This document shows positions 7,296-14,975 of a stretch of 29,652 nucleotides of DNA, piece by piece. Every line of letters begins with the position of its first letter. Position 1 is the stretch's first letter. The position numbers and the translations under genes are program-made. This DNA is from a virus. Below the pieces are notes generated by a model. It did no database searches. It was not told where the DNA came from and saw nothing but the letters and a program-made list of their open reading frames with translations. Location: positions 1 through 29,652 of IMG/VR virus record IMGVR_UViG_3300036444_000035, one strand, 5' to 3'.

Positions 7296-8168
7296 TCAGG
7301 GGCGATGTCGGTTGGACAGCACCAGCCCGAAGCCCGCGAAACGCTTCGCAAATGCCTCCTGCCGGTCTCCCAAGTAGGTGACGGCCTGGCCCTGTAGGGG
7401 CGCGCCCTCAACCCCGTCCGGATCAAGGAACTTCACCCGCCCGGCCGGGAAGCAGATGGCGGACGCCGAGGCGGCCAACCGCTGGAACCACTGGGTGTCG
7501 GTGGCGTTGTTCGTCAGCACCACGGCCTGCTCCACTTCGCCCGCCAGGTAGTGGGCCACGAGCTTGTCGACAAACCGGTCGATCACCCGGGAGTACGGGG
7601 GATTGCAGTACACGTTCCCGGCCCAGTCCAGCGACAGTCCGTCCAACTCCTTCGTGTAAAACGTCATGGCCTGGACCGTCCGCTGGGCAACTTCGCTGCT
7701 GGCCGGGTCCAGGTCGATACAGCCCATCACCTCCCTGGCCGCCTCGACGTAGACGGCCGGGGTGTACCACTCCTCGCACCCGCTGTTCTTCTCAACCCAC
7801 GTCGTCGGCCGAACTTCCTCGAAGAAAGCCATCTCCGGAGCCGCAGGCGGCCCCTTCGCCTCCCGCCGCCGGTCGGCCAGCACCTCCAGGGCGTCCCTCA
7901 AATGTTCCAGAGTGGAACATTCGGCCTCGTCGAGTCCGGCCAGCTGCTCGTACCGCCAGGCGGTGGTCCGGGGGATGCCGTGCGTCTCCAGCCAGGGGAG
8001 CCACCCGCCGTGCGGGATGGCCTGTCGGGCCTCGGCCAGCCGGACGCCGGCCCGGCGGTAGTGGAGGAGGCCCCGGACGAGGGCGGCGTCCCCCAGGCCG
8101 ATCTCGCGCTTTATCTCGGCGGCCAGCAGGTCTAGGTCTCGGGCGGGGGCGGGTAGGAGTGCAGTCAT
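7296..8168 (-). CDS. DUF3102-like domain fused to phage DNA N6-adenine methyltransferase
   Basis: The protein has 290 residues. Residues 1-80 resemble DUF3102: ALVRGLLHYRRAGVRLAEARQ, then a helix-turn-helix-like segment HGGWLPWLETHGIPRTTAWRY. Residues about 125-285 are a phage-type Dam methyltransferase (PF05869 style), with EEWYTP (133-137), the acidic motif DLDPAS (152-157) and the catalytic NPPY (189-192). It should methylate adenine using S-adenosylmethionine, perhaps to protect phage DNA. The ATG at 8168 sits directly after an inverted copy of the phage dyad motif; longer readings would run through the divergent promoter region. Confidence 0.85.
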   Translation of the reverse strand: MTALLPAPARDLDLLAAEIKREIGLGDAALVRGLLHYRRAGVRLAEARQAIPHGGWLPWLETHGIPRTTAWRYEQLAGLDEAECSTLEHLRDALEVLADRRREAKGPPAAPEMAFFEEVRPTTWVEKNSGCEEWYTPAVYVEAAREVMGCIDLDPASSEVAQRTVQAMTFYTKELDGLSLDWAGNVYCNPPYSRVIDRFVDKLVAHYLAGEVEQAVVLTNNATDTQWFQRLAASASAICFPAGRVKFLDPDGVEGAPLQGQAVTYLGDRQEAFAKRFAGFGLVLSNRHRP

Positions 8169-8180
8169 GCCGTAGGTAGG
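8169..8180 (-). promoter_or_regulatory. Start-site dyad motif, copy 3
   Basis: On the minus strand CCTACCTACGGC abuts the ATG of the methyltransferase gene. It faces copy 4, making a compact divergent promoter of 49 bases. Confidence 0.55.
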
Positions 8181-8203
8181 GGCCGGGCTTCCGACTCTCG
8201 GGC

Positions 8204-8216
8204 GCCTACCTACCGC
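8204..8216 (+). promoter_or_regulatory. Start-site dyad motif, copy 4
   Basis: GCCTACCTACCGC lies one base before the ATG of the large terminase gene. There is no Shine-Dalgarno sequence. The TACCTA core is identical to that of the divergent copy 3. Confidence 0.55.
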
Positions 8217-8217
8217 G

Positions 8218-9747
8218 ATGACGCTCCACGAGATCGACCGCCTCCTCGCCACCACCCGGTTCCGCCACTTCGCCGAACTCTGCTGGCCCGCCGTATCGCC
8301 CGACCGGTTCATTCCCGGCTACCACCTGGACGCCATTTGCGATCACCTTCAGGCCGTGGCCGAGGGGAAGATCCACCGCCTCGCAATCAACGTCGGTGTC
8401 CGCCACTCGAAATCGCTGCTCTGTTCGGTGTTGTTCCCGGCGTGGCTCTGGTGCCGGACGCCGGCCAGCCGGATCATCACCGCCAGCTACTCGCAACTTC
8501 TCACGGTGAGAGATGCGATCCGGAGCCGCGACCTGCTGGAATCCGACCTGTACCGGACGTACTTCCCGGCCGTCCAGTTCAGCGACGACGGCAACCGCAA
8601 GGACTTCTACGCGAACACCCAGAAGGGCCACCGGTTGTCGGTGTCTGTCACGTCGCGGACCGCCGGGTTTGACGCCGACGTGATCGTCGCGGACGATATT
8701 CACGACTTCTCGACCCGGGGGAGCGAGGCCGAGCGGAGCAAGGCGAGCGACTACTTCCTGACCGGGTTGATGAGCCGGTTCGTGGACAAGAGCCAGGAGC
8801 GGGCGGTCCTGGCGGGCCACCGCGTCCACGAGGACGACGTGTTCGCCCGGCTCCGCGCCCGGTACGGCGACGACGGAACATGGACCTGGCTCGTCCTGCC
8901 CGAAGAGTACAGCCCGAAGTTCAGCACTTGGTTCAACGGCCTGGGGTGGCGGGACAAGCGCCAAGAGGGCGACCTGCTCTGGCCAGAGCGGTTCCCGGCC
9001 GACGTCGTCGCTGGCGAGAAAAAGCGGTACCGCCACGAGTATTCGGCGGTCTTCCTTCAAGAGCCGGTGCCGGCCGAGGGGACGCTCTTCCGGGCCGAGT
9101 GGTTCCGGGAGTGGGCTGAAGGGGTCGAGGACCGCACCCCGGTTTACATCCTGGACGGCAAGCGATACCCGAAGTCCTCGGCCTGGCGGTTCGCCACCTG
9201 CGACACCGCAATCACTACGAACCCCGGCTCGGACTGGACTGTTTGTCAGGTGTGGGACGTTGTCGGCCCGCACCTGCTTCTGGTCGACCAGCTCCGGCGG
9301 AAGCTGGACGGAAGCAAGATCGTTCCGGCCCTGGCCGCGTTCGTCGAGGCTCACGGCCCTCAGTTTCTCGCGGTGGAAAAGCAGTTCGTGGGCCAGTTCG
9401 TGATCGACCAACTCCGCGAACGGGACATCGTGATCAAGCCGTTCGACGTCCAGCTCTACGGCAGCAAGGAGCAGCGGGCGGTGTCGGCCGAGATCAAGAT
9501 GGAGGCCGGGCAGGTGTGGCTGCCGCCCGGAAAGGAGTGGGTAGCGGACCTTCAGCGTGAACTCCTGGGCTTCCCGCACGCCGCTCACGATGATCAGGTC
9601 GACGCCTTATCTTCCGCGTGTCTGCTGGCCCAGAAGTACAAGGGGAAGCTGGTCGAGGCGGAGACGGCCGAGGACCGCGAGGACCGGGTGCGGAAGGAGG
9701 CAGAGGACCGCTTCCAGCGGCTCCTCTGGCAGGGGGCGCCGTGGTGA
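8218..9747 (+). CDS. terL: Phage terminase large subunit
   Basis: This 509-residue protein has the size and order of the DNA-packaging motor. The N-terminal ATPase has a deviant Walker A (GVRHSKS, 60-66), where the usual glycine of RHGKS is Ser64, and a Walker B (DVIVADD, 154-160). The C-terminal RNase H-like nuclease shows CDTAITTNPGSDW, then LAVEKQF, and finally HAAHDDQVDALS, which supply the acidic metal ligands. It would cut and pump DNA into the prohead through the portal. The ATG directly follows the dyad motif. It is the first gene of the rightward morphogenesis module, and an 8-bp hairpin follows its stop. Confidence 0.93.
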   Translation: MTLHEIDRLLATTRFRHFAELCWPAVSPDRFIPGYHLDAICDHLQAVAEGKIHRLAINVGVRHSKSLLCSVLFPAWLWCRTPASRIITASYSQLLTVRDAIRSRDLLESDLYRTYFPAVQFSDDGNRKDFYANTQKGHRLSVSVTSRTAGFDADVIVADDIHDFSTRGSEAERSKASDYFLTGLMSRFVDKSQERAVLAGHRVHEDDVFARLRARYGDDGTWTWLVLPEEYSPKFSTWFNGLGWRDKRQEGDLLWPERFPADVVAGEKKRYRHEYSAVFLQEPVPAEGTLFRAEWFREWAEGVEDRTPVYILDGKRYPKSSAWRFATCDTAITTNPGSDWTVCQVWDVVGPHLLLVDQLRRKLDGSKIVPALAAFVEAHGPQFLAVEKQFVGQFVIDQLRERDIVIKPFDVQLYGSKEQRAVSAEIKMEAGQVWLPPGKEWVADLQRELLGFPHAAHDDQVDALSSACLLAQKYKGKLVEAETAEDREDRVRKEAEDRFQRLLWQGAPW

Positions 9748-9770
9748 CGGCCGGCTTTCCTTCGGCCGTC
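9746..9770 (+). terminator. Hairpin between terminase and portal genes
   Basis: Arms GACGGCCG (9746-9753) and CGGCCGTC (9763-9770) form an 8-bp stem with a 9-base loop, overlapping the terminase stop. The portal start motif begins at the next base. It may end terminase transcription before the portal promoter, although it has no T-run. Confidence 0.4.
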
Positions 9771-9783
9771 GCCTACATACGGC
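9771..9783 (+). promoter_or_regulatory. Start-site dyad motif, copy 5
   Basis: GCCTACATACGGC lies one base before the ATG of the portal gene at 9785. No Shine-Dalgarno sequence is present. The match decides the start over upstream in-frame codons. Confidence 0.55.
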
Positions 9784-9784
9784 G

Positions 9785-11923
9785 ATGCCGAAAAAGACTG
9801 TAGCTGGGGGAGGTAAAGGAAAGCCTCGCAAGAAGGCGGCGAAGCCTCGGAAGAAGGCGGTCCAGAAGGGCTACCCGTACCCGATGGACGGGGCGAACAT
9901 TTGGACACCCATTTCCGGATCGACGTTCGGCGGGTTCGACCCGACGGCCGGCCGGGGCCTGCCCACCGCCGTGGATCTGGCGAACGCCTACGAAGACGTC
10001 GTCTATGCCTGTGTCAACCTGGTGAGTCACGCCGTCGCGCAAGAAGCCGCCAAGTTCCGGCTGGTGGCCGCCACCGGTCCAGGCGACTCCGCCCCGAAGT
10101 CCCCAACGAAGTCGTTCACGCCGGCCGAGTCGAGCCGGATCGCGGCCGCCTATCCGAAGTCGGCCCGCCGTGCGCTCCGCTTGGACGAGGTAGTCGGCCA
10201 CGGCCTGCTGGACCTGCTGGACAAGCCCAACCACCTGCAGTCGTTCGAGACCTTGCTCAGGCTCACCGGGGTTTACCTCGAACTGATCGGCTCGGCCTTC
10301 TGGTTCGTCGCCGGACCGGTGGTGGCCGGGCGGAAGGTACCGACTGAGCTGTGGCTACTGCCGTCGCATCTGGTGTCGGTCGAACCAGGCGAGGACGGCG
10401 GTCCTGCGAAGTACAAGTTCCGGTCTGGTGAAACCGAGGAGGTGTACCGCCCCGAGGACGTCATCCACCTCAAGTACAACCCGGACCCGCTCAGCCCCTA
10501 CACCGGGTTTGGCGTGTCGCCGGCTCGTGCGGTGTGGCAGCGGATCCAGCTGCTTCGGAGTGAGCAGAGTTCGTGGGAAGCGGTCCTGGCGAACATGGCA
10601 TTCCCCAGCCTGGTGGCCAGCCCGCCAGACGGCGAGACATTCACGACGTTGCAGGCTCAGCGGCTGGAAAAACAGCTGTCCGAGAAGTTCCGCTGGGGGA
10701 ATCAAGGCGGGGTGTTCGTCGTCCAGGACTCGACGAAGTACACCCCGTTGACTGTCCCACCGAAGGACTTGTCCGCCCTGACGATGTACGACCAGATCAA
10801 GGCGTCCGTGGCCAGGGCCTACGGCGTGCCGCTGCCCATTCTGGACCTGACCGACGGCACGTCGGAAGCCAGTGACGCGGCCCGGCGGAACTTCCAGAGG
10901 TACTGCGTGGCCCCCCGGGTTCAGTCTCTACTCGACACGATCTCCCTGCACCTCGCCCCACCCCGAACGTTCTTGGCAGCCACCAGCGTGGTCTCGCCGG
11001 ACAAGGTATTCGAGCTTCAACGCACCACGGCCCTAGTGAGCGGGAACGTCATCACCGTGAACGAGGCCCGCGAGCGGGAAGGCTACGACGCCCGGCCCGG
11101 CCTGGACCGGTTGCTCTGCGAGATGACGAACACCGGCACGGCCTCGGCCCAGACGTTCCAGGCCAGCTTCACCGGCGGCCGGCACAAGTCGGCCCGAACC
11201 AAGTCGTACCGCAGCACCACGCCGGACCCGAAGCCGCTGGCCGAGGCCCTGGCCGGCGTGTTCTCCAAGCTCGGCCAGGCCGTCCTCGGGAAGATGAGCG
11301 GGAAGCAGATCACCGAAGTCCGAACGAAGTCGTTCGTTCCGATGGCGGACTGGACGAAGGAGATGGGCGAGGCCCTCACCCCGGTCCTACGGGCCTATTT
11401 CGACGAAGGAATGAATGCGGTGCTGGCCGAGGTGGGCGGTGGGCCGGACATCACCCGCCATGTTGTCCATGAGCTTGAGCAGGCAGTGAGTGGTGCCGTC
11501 CTGGCGCTGGCCAAGTCTACTCTCGACACCACCAACCTGTCGGTCGAGGAGGCGGTGGCCGCCACGCGGGAGGCCGTCCGGCAGGGACTGGACGCCGGCG
11601 AGGCGAACCGCCAACTGGCCGGTCGACTGAAGGACATCTTCACCGACCTGTCCGACCGGCGGGTGATGTTGATCGCCGAGACCGAGTCCAACCGAGCCAA
11701 GCACGCCGGCGAGTTGATCGCCATCGAGGCCAGCGGCATCGAGGCGAAGAAGAGGTGGCTGCCCGACAGCATGGCCTGCGACGAGTGCCGGGGGCTGGCG
11801 GCGAAGGGGGCGATCGGCCTGAACACCGCGTTCGTCGTGAAAGGGAGCGGCCCCTACGCTCGTGTCGATCACCCACCCGGCCATCCTGGCTGCCGCTGCT
11901 CGCTGCAGTACGACCTGGACTGA
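9785..11923 (+). CDS. Portal protein fused to a MuF-like minor head domain
   Basis: The protein has 712 residues. A Lys/Arg-rich tail (1-34) precedes an HK97-type portal region (about 60-470), with DVVYACVNLVSHAVAQ, LWLLPSHLVSVEPG, DVIHLKYNPDPLSPYTGFGVS and ARAYGVPLPILDL, all characteristic of this family. After a variable linker, residues about 510-712 form a MuF-like domain, ending with a CxxC (665-668) and HPPGHPGCRC (696-705), the metal-binding signature of Mu gpF-like head proteins. The portal forms the dodecameric DNA channel; MuF domains lie inside the head and may be ejected. They are usually separate genes. The ATG is set by the dyad motif directly upstream. Confidence 0.9.
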   Translation: MPKKTVAGGGKGKPRKKAAKPRKKAVQKGYPYPMDGANIWTPISGSTFGGFDPTAGRGLPTAVDLANAYEDVVYACVNLVSHAVAQEAAKFRLVAATGPGDSAPKSPTKSFTPAESSRIAAAYPKSARRALRLDEVVGHGLLDLLDKPNHLQSFETLLRLTGVYLELIGSAFWFVAGPVVAGRKVPTELWLLPSHLVSVEPGEDGGPAKYKFRSGETEEVYRPEDVIHLKYNPDPLSPYTGFGVSPARAVWQRIQLLRSEQSSWEAVLANMAFPSLVASPPDGETFTTLQAQRLEKQLSEKFRWGNQGGVFVVQDSTKYTPLTVPPKDLSALTMYDQIKASVARAYGVPLPILDLTDGTSEASDAARRNFQRYCVAPRVQSLLDTISLHLAPPRTFLAATSVVSPDKVFELQRTTALVSGNVITVNEAREREGYDARPGLDRLLCEMTNTGTASAQTFQASFTGGRHKSARTKSYRSTTPDPKPLAEALAGVFSKLGQAVLGKMSGKQITEVRTKSFVPMADWTKEMGEALTPVLRAYFDEGMNAVLAEVGGGPDITRHVVHELEQAVSGAVLALAKSTLDTTNLSVEEAVAATREAVRQGLDAGEANRQLAGRLKDIFTDLSDRRVMLIAETESNRAKHAGELIAIEASGIEAKKRWLPDSMACDECRGLAAKGAIGLNTAFVVKGSGPYARVDHPPGHPGCRCSLQYDLD

Positions 11924-11941
11924 GGCGGTTTCATTCGGGCC

Positions 11942-11955
11942 GCCTACATACCGGC
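11942..11955 (+). promoter_or_regulatory. Start-site dyad motif, copy 6
   Basis: GCCTACATACCGGC lies 16 bases before the protease ATG. Here a GAAGGAGG ribosome-binding site stands between motif and start, so this transcript would carry a short leader. Confidence 0.5.
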
Positions 11956-11971
11956 ACGAAGAAGGAGGACG

Positions 11972-12757
11972 ATGCGAAAGAAGATGGTCGAGAGTGCGGT
12001 CGGCGTGAAGACGACGGAGGAGACCGCCCGGCACATCGACGAGGTGCTCAAGGATCTGCCGAAAGGGCGGGAGTATGAGTACCGACGGAAAGGCCAACCC
12101 ACCTCCTCCACCTTGATTGACACTGCTTCTGGCGAGCGGTGCGACGTCTCTCGGGTGACCACTCGGGAGATGGACCGGGACTTCGAGATCGTCCAGCCGG
12201 AGGGGCTGGATCTCGACCACTACAGGTTGAACCCCGTCGTCCTGTTCGGCCACGACGCCGACCGGCCGGTGGGCAAGGCACTTTGGATCAAGGCCGATCA
12301 AGACGGGGTGTTGGCTAAAACCCAGTACACGCCTCGCCCCGAGAAGTACGTGGGGGAGTGGCTGCCTGACTTCGTGTGGGCGATGGTCCAGGCGGATGTC
12401 TTGCGGGGCAAGTCCGTCGGGTATCTCCCGCTGGAGGTCCGAGAGCCGGACGCCGACGAGTTGGCGGCGAACCCCGGGCTAAACCTCGTCGTGAGTCGGG
12501 CGCTGTTGCTGGAGTTCTCGGTCGTCACGGTCCCGGCCAACCCGACCGCCCTCGTCGAGAGCATCAGCAAAGGCCAGTCCCTCGGGCCATGGGTGTTCAA
12601 CGTGCTGGGCCGTGTGCGGAAGCCGGCCCCGGCGGCCAAAGCCGCCCCGAAGCTGGACCGGGCGGCCCTGGCCCGGCAGTTGGCCGGGCTGAAGCTTGAT
12701 CCGGAACGGATCGCCGACGCCGCACTGGCCGCACTGGCCCGCAAGTGGGAGGTGTGA
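11972..12757 (+). CDS. HK97-type prohead maturation protease (family U35)
   Basis: The protein has 261 residues. It carries the prohead protease triad pattern: His94 in VVLFGHDADRPVG, Ser148 in LRGKSVGYLPLE and an acidic residue in LLEFSVVTVPANPTA (Glu181). The 55-residue Ala/Lys-rich tail may be a scaffold-like extension that is trimmed in the head. It would cleave the N-terminal delta region of the capsid protein during maturation. AAGGAGG precedes the ATG. The stop overlaps the next start (TGATG). Unusually, four fibre-type genes separate it from the capsid gene. Confidence 0.9.
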   Translation: MRKKMVESAVGVKTTEETARHIDEVLKDLPKGREYEYRRKGQPTSSTLIDTASGERCDVSRVTTREMDRDFEIVQPEGLDLDHYRLNPVVLFGHDADRPVGKALWIKADQDGVLAKTQYTPRPEKYVGEWLPDFVWAMVQADVLRGKSVGYLPLEVREPDADELAANPGLNLVVSRALLLEFSVVTVPANPTALVESISKGQSLGPWVFNVLGRVRKPAPAAKAAPKLDRAALARQLAGLKLDPERIADAALAALARKWEV

Positions 12758-13110
12758 TGGCCACCGTCGTCGACCTGCCCGGTACCCTCAACTTCTCCAT
12801 TTACGTCGGGGCGACGTTCCATCTCGTCCTCACGTGGACTGCGAGCGGCGTGCCTGTGGGCCTGTCCGGCTACACCGCTGCCCTGACGATCCGGGACGGC
12901 CAGGACGTGGTGATCACGCTGACGACCGCGAACGGCCGGATCGTCCTGGGCGGGGCCGCCGGGACGGTCACCCTGACGGTCGCTGCCGAGGACACGGCGT
13001 CCCTGGCCCCGGGTACGGCGGATTACGACCTGCTGCTGACGAGTCCGGGTGGGGTGGTGACGCCCCTGGTGGCGGGCCTCTGCACGTTGAGAAGGGGCCA
13101 GACGGTCTAG
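12757..13110 (+). CDS. Phage Ig-like/BppU-type structural protein
   Basis: This 117-residue protein is all-beta in character: LNFSIYVGATFHLVLTW, then VPVGLSGYTAALTIRDG, then a segment ending in LAPGTADYDLLLTSPGGVVTPLVAG. Short phage proteins of this type, related to the BppU N-terminal fold, commonly precede fibre genes and may anchor or decorate them. The start overlaps the stop of the protease gene, so it is translationally coupled. Its exact place in the virion is unknown. Confidence 0.65.
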   Translation: MATVVDLPGTLNFSIYVGATFHLVLTWTASGVPVGLSGYTAALTIRDGQDVVITLTTANGRIVLGGAAGTVTLTVAAEDTASLAPGTADYDLLLTSPGGVVTPLVAGLCTLRRGQTV

Positions 13111-13117
13111 GGGGCGC

Positions 13118-14659
13118 ATGGCGAACACGGTGACGGCGAGCGGTTCGGTACAGGTCGTCGAGGTCGATGCGAATCACTTCGAGATCAACGTCGGGGTGAG
13201 CGGTCCGCAGGGGCCGCCCGGGGTGGGCGTGCCGGAGGGCGGCACCACCGGCCAGGTGCTGGCGAAGGCGTCGGGTGCGGACTTCGACACCGAGTGGGTG
13301 ACGGGCGGAGGGGGCGGGGGCAGCGGCACCGTCACCTCGGTGTCGGTCACCACCGCGAACGGCGTGTCCGGCTCCGTGGCGAACCCCACAACTACCCCTG
13401 CCATCACGCTGTCCCTCGGCGCCATCACGCCGGCCAGTGTCGCCGCGTCGGGGAACGTCAGCGGGGCCAACCTCTCGGGGACGAATACCGGGGACCAGAC
13501 GGTCGTCCTCTCGGGCGATGTGTCCGGGAGCGGGACCGGCCCGATCACCACGGCCATTGGCTCAGGCAAAGTCACGAACGCCATGTTGGCCGGCAGCATC
13601 GCGGCCGCCAAGCTCGTCGGCACGGACATCTCGACCGTCGGGACGGTCACCGCCGGCACCTGGAGCGGGACGGCGGTCGACGTGGCTCATGGCGGGACGG
13701 GACAGACAACGGCGAATGCGGCCCTCAATGCCCTCCTGCCGTCCCAGGCCACGAACAACGGGAAGGTACTCCAGACGAACGGCACGGACGCGAGCTGGGC
13801 GGCGGCCAGTACCGGCACGGTGACGTCGGTCTCAGTCGTGACGGCGAACGGCGTGTCCGGCTCGGTGGCCACCTCCACGACTACCCCGGCCATCACGCTC
13901 TCGCTCGGTGCCATCACGCCTACCTCGGTGGCCGCGTCCGGCACCGTGACGGGCAGTAACCTGTCCGGGACGAACACCGGGGACCAGACGATCACGCTGA
14001 CCGGTGACGTGACCGGGAGCGGGACTGGCTCGTTCGCCGCGACGATCGGCCCGGCGAAAGTCACGAACGGGATGCTGGCGGGAAGCATCGCGGCCACCAA
14101 GCTCGTCGGCACCGACATCGCCACGGTGGGGACGATCACCAGCGGCACCTGGACCGGCACGACCATCGCGGTGGCCAACGGCGGGACGGGACAAACCTCG
14201 GCCAACGCAGGCTTCAACGCCCTGGCCCCGAGTCAGACCGGGAACTCGGGAAAGTACCTGACGACGAATGCCACCAACACCTCCTGGGTGACGGTCCAGG
14301 CCCCCATGTCGCCCACGTTTGCCCTGGCCCTCGGCACCCCGGCGACCGTCGGCACGAACAAGACGAACCCGCTGGTGGCACCCCGCAGCGGAACCATCAC
14401 GAAGGCGTTCGCCAAAGCCGGCACCGGGCCGACGTCCGCCGCCCTGATCTTCGACGTCAACCTGAACGGGACGACGATCTGGTCCACCCAGGCCAACCGC
14501 CTGCAGATCGCGGCCGGCCAGACCTACGGCACCCAGACCAGCTTCAACACGACCGCCGTCGTCGAGGGGGACGTGTTCACCGTAGACATCGACCAAATCG
14601 GCAGCGGGACCGCCGGGCAGGACGTCACGGTCACTCTCTTGATTCAGGCCACGCTCTAA
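13118..14659 (+). CDS. Tail-fibre-like protein with two tandem 163-residue repeats
   Basis: The protein has 513 residues. The N-terminal strand region is followed by a short collagen-like stretch (GPQGPPGVGVPEGG, about 30-43), typical of trimeric phage fibres. Residues 70-232 and 233-395 are two copies of one unit, each opening with GTVTSVSV, passing through LSGTNTGDQT and GGTGQT, and closing with a Trp. The C-terminal domain (396-513) is different and may be the trimerising or receptor-binding tip. Thr, Ser and Gly dominate, as in beta-structured fibres. The gene lies between the protease and capsid genes rather than after the tape measure. Confidence 0.8.
   Translation: MANTVTASGSVQVVEVDANHFEINVGVSGPQGPPGVGVPEGGTTGQVLAKASGADFDTEWVTGGGGGGSGTVTSVSVTTANGVSGSVANPTTTPAITLSLGAITPASVAASGNVSGANLSGTNTGDQTVVLSGDVSGSGTGPITTAIGSGKVTNAMLAGSIAAAKLVGTDISTVGTVTAGTWSGTAVDVAHGGTGQTTANAALNALLPSQATNNGKVLQTNGTDASWAAASTGTVTSVSVVTANGVSGSVATSTTTPAITLSLGAITPTSVAASGTVTGSNLSGTNTGDQTITLTGDVTGSGTGSFAATIGPAKVTNGMLAGSIAATKLVGTDIATVGTITSGTWTGTTIAVANGGTGQTSANAGFNALAPSQTGNSGKYLTTNATNTSWVTVQAPMSPTFALALGTPATVGTNKTNPLVAPRSGTITKAFAKAGTGPTSAALIFDVNLNGTTIWSTQANRLQIAAGQTYGTQTSFNTTAVVEGDVFTVDIDQIGSGTAGQDVTVTLLIQATL
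13325..14302 (+). repeat. Two tandem 489-bp repeats inside the fibre gene
   Basis: Unit one covers 13325-13813 and unit two 13814-14302. They have the same length and encode clearly related 163-residue modules without visible gaps. Synonymous differences between the copies suggest an old duplication, or selection against recombination. Confidence 0.8.
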
Positions 14660-14669
14660 AAGGGGGCAA

Positions 14670-14975
14670 ATGCCCGCGACAGACCTTCAGGTGCAGCAGT
14701 TCGTAGACCAGCGGGTTCGGGTGCGGGCGGAACAACTCCGCGCCGTCCTGGCCGCCCTCAAGGACGACAAGGCCGCCATCGACGACGTGTACGCCGCCGT
14801 CGCCCAGCCCTCCCCGACCTGGACGGACGCCCGGACCGACGGCCCGCCCCGGCTCCTCGGGCCGAACGACGTCCTGGCCTACAACTCGTACATCACGGCC
14901 CTCATCCCCCACATTGAGGGCGCCGCCGACTGGCCCGCCGTCCTGGCCGCCTGCGTCCGGCCGGTGGGGTTCTAA
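14670..14975 (+). CDS. Hypothetical helical phage protein
   Basis: The protein has 101 residues. The first half forms predicted long helices (LQVQQFVDQRVRVRAEQLRA, then AVLAALKDDKAAIDDVYAAV). The second half contains the Trp/Pro-rich PSPTWTDARTDGPPRLLGPN and ends in PVGF. I recognise no domain. A GGGGG ribosome-binding site precedes the ATG, and its stop overlaps the start of the beta-helix gene. The position suggests a fibre or tailspike accessory role, perhaps as chaperone or adaptor. Confidence 0.6.
   Translation: MPATDLQVQQFVDQRVRVRAEQLRAVLAALKDDKAAIDDVYAAVAQPSPTWTDARTDGPPRLLGPNDVLAYNSYITALIPHIEGAADWPAVLAACVRPVGF

Noticed and set aside
8206-9588. Long open frame on the minus strand opposite the terminase
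   Set aside because: It is a high-GC shadow (Arg/Val/Leu/Pro-rich, no domain) of a clearly recognised terminase.
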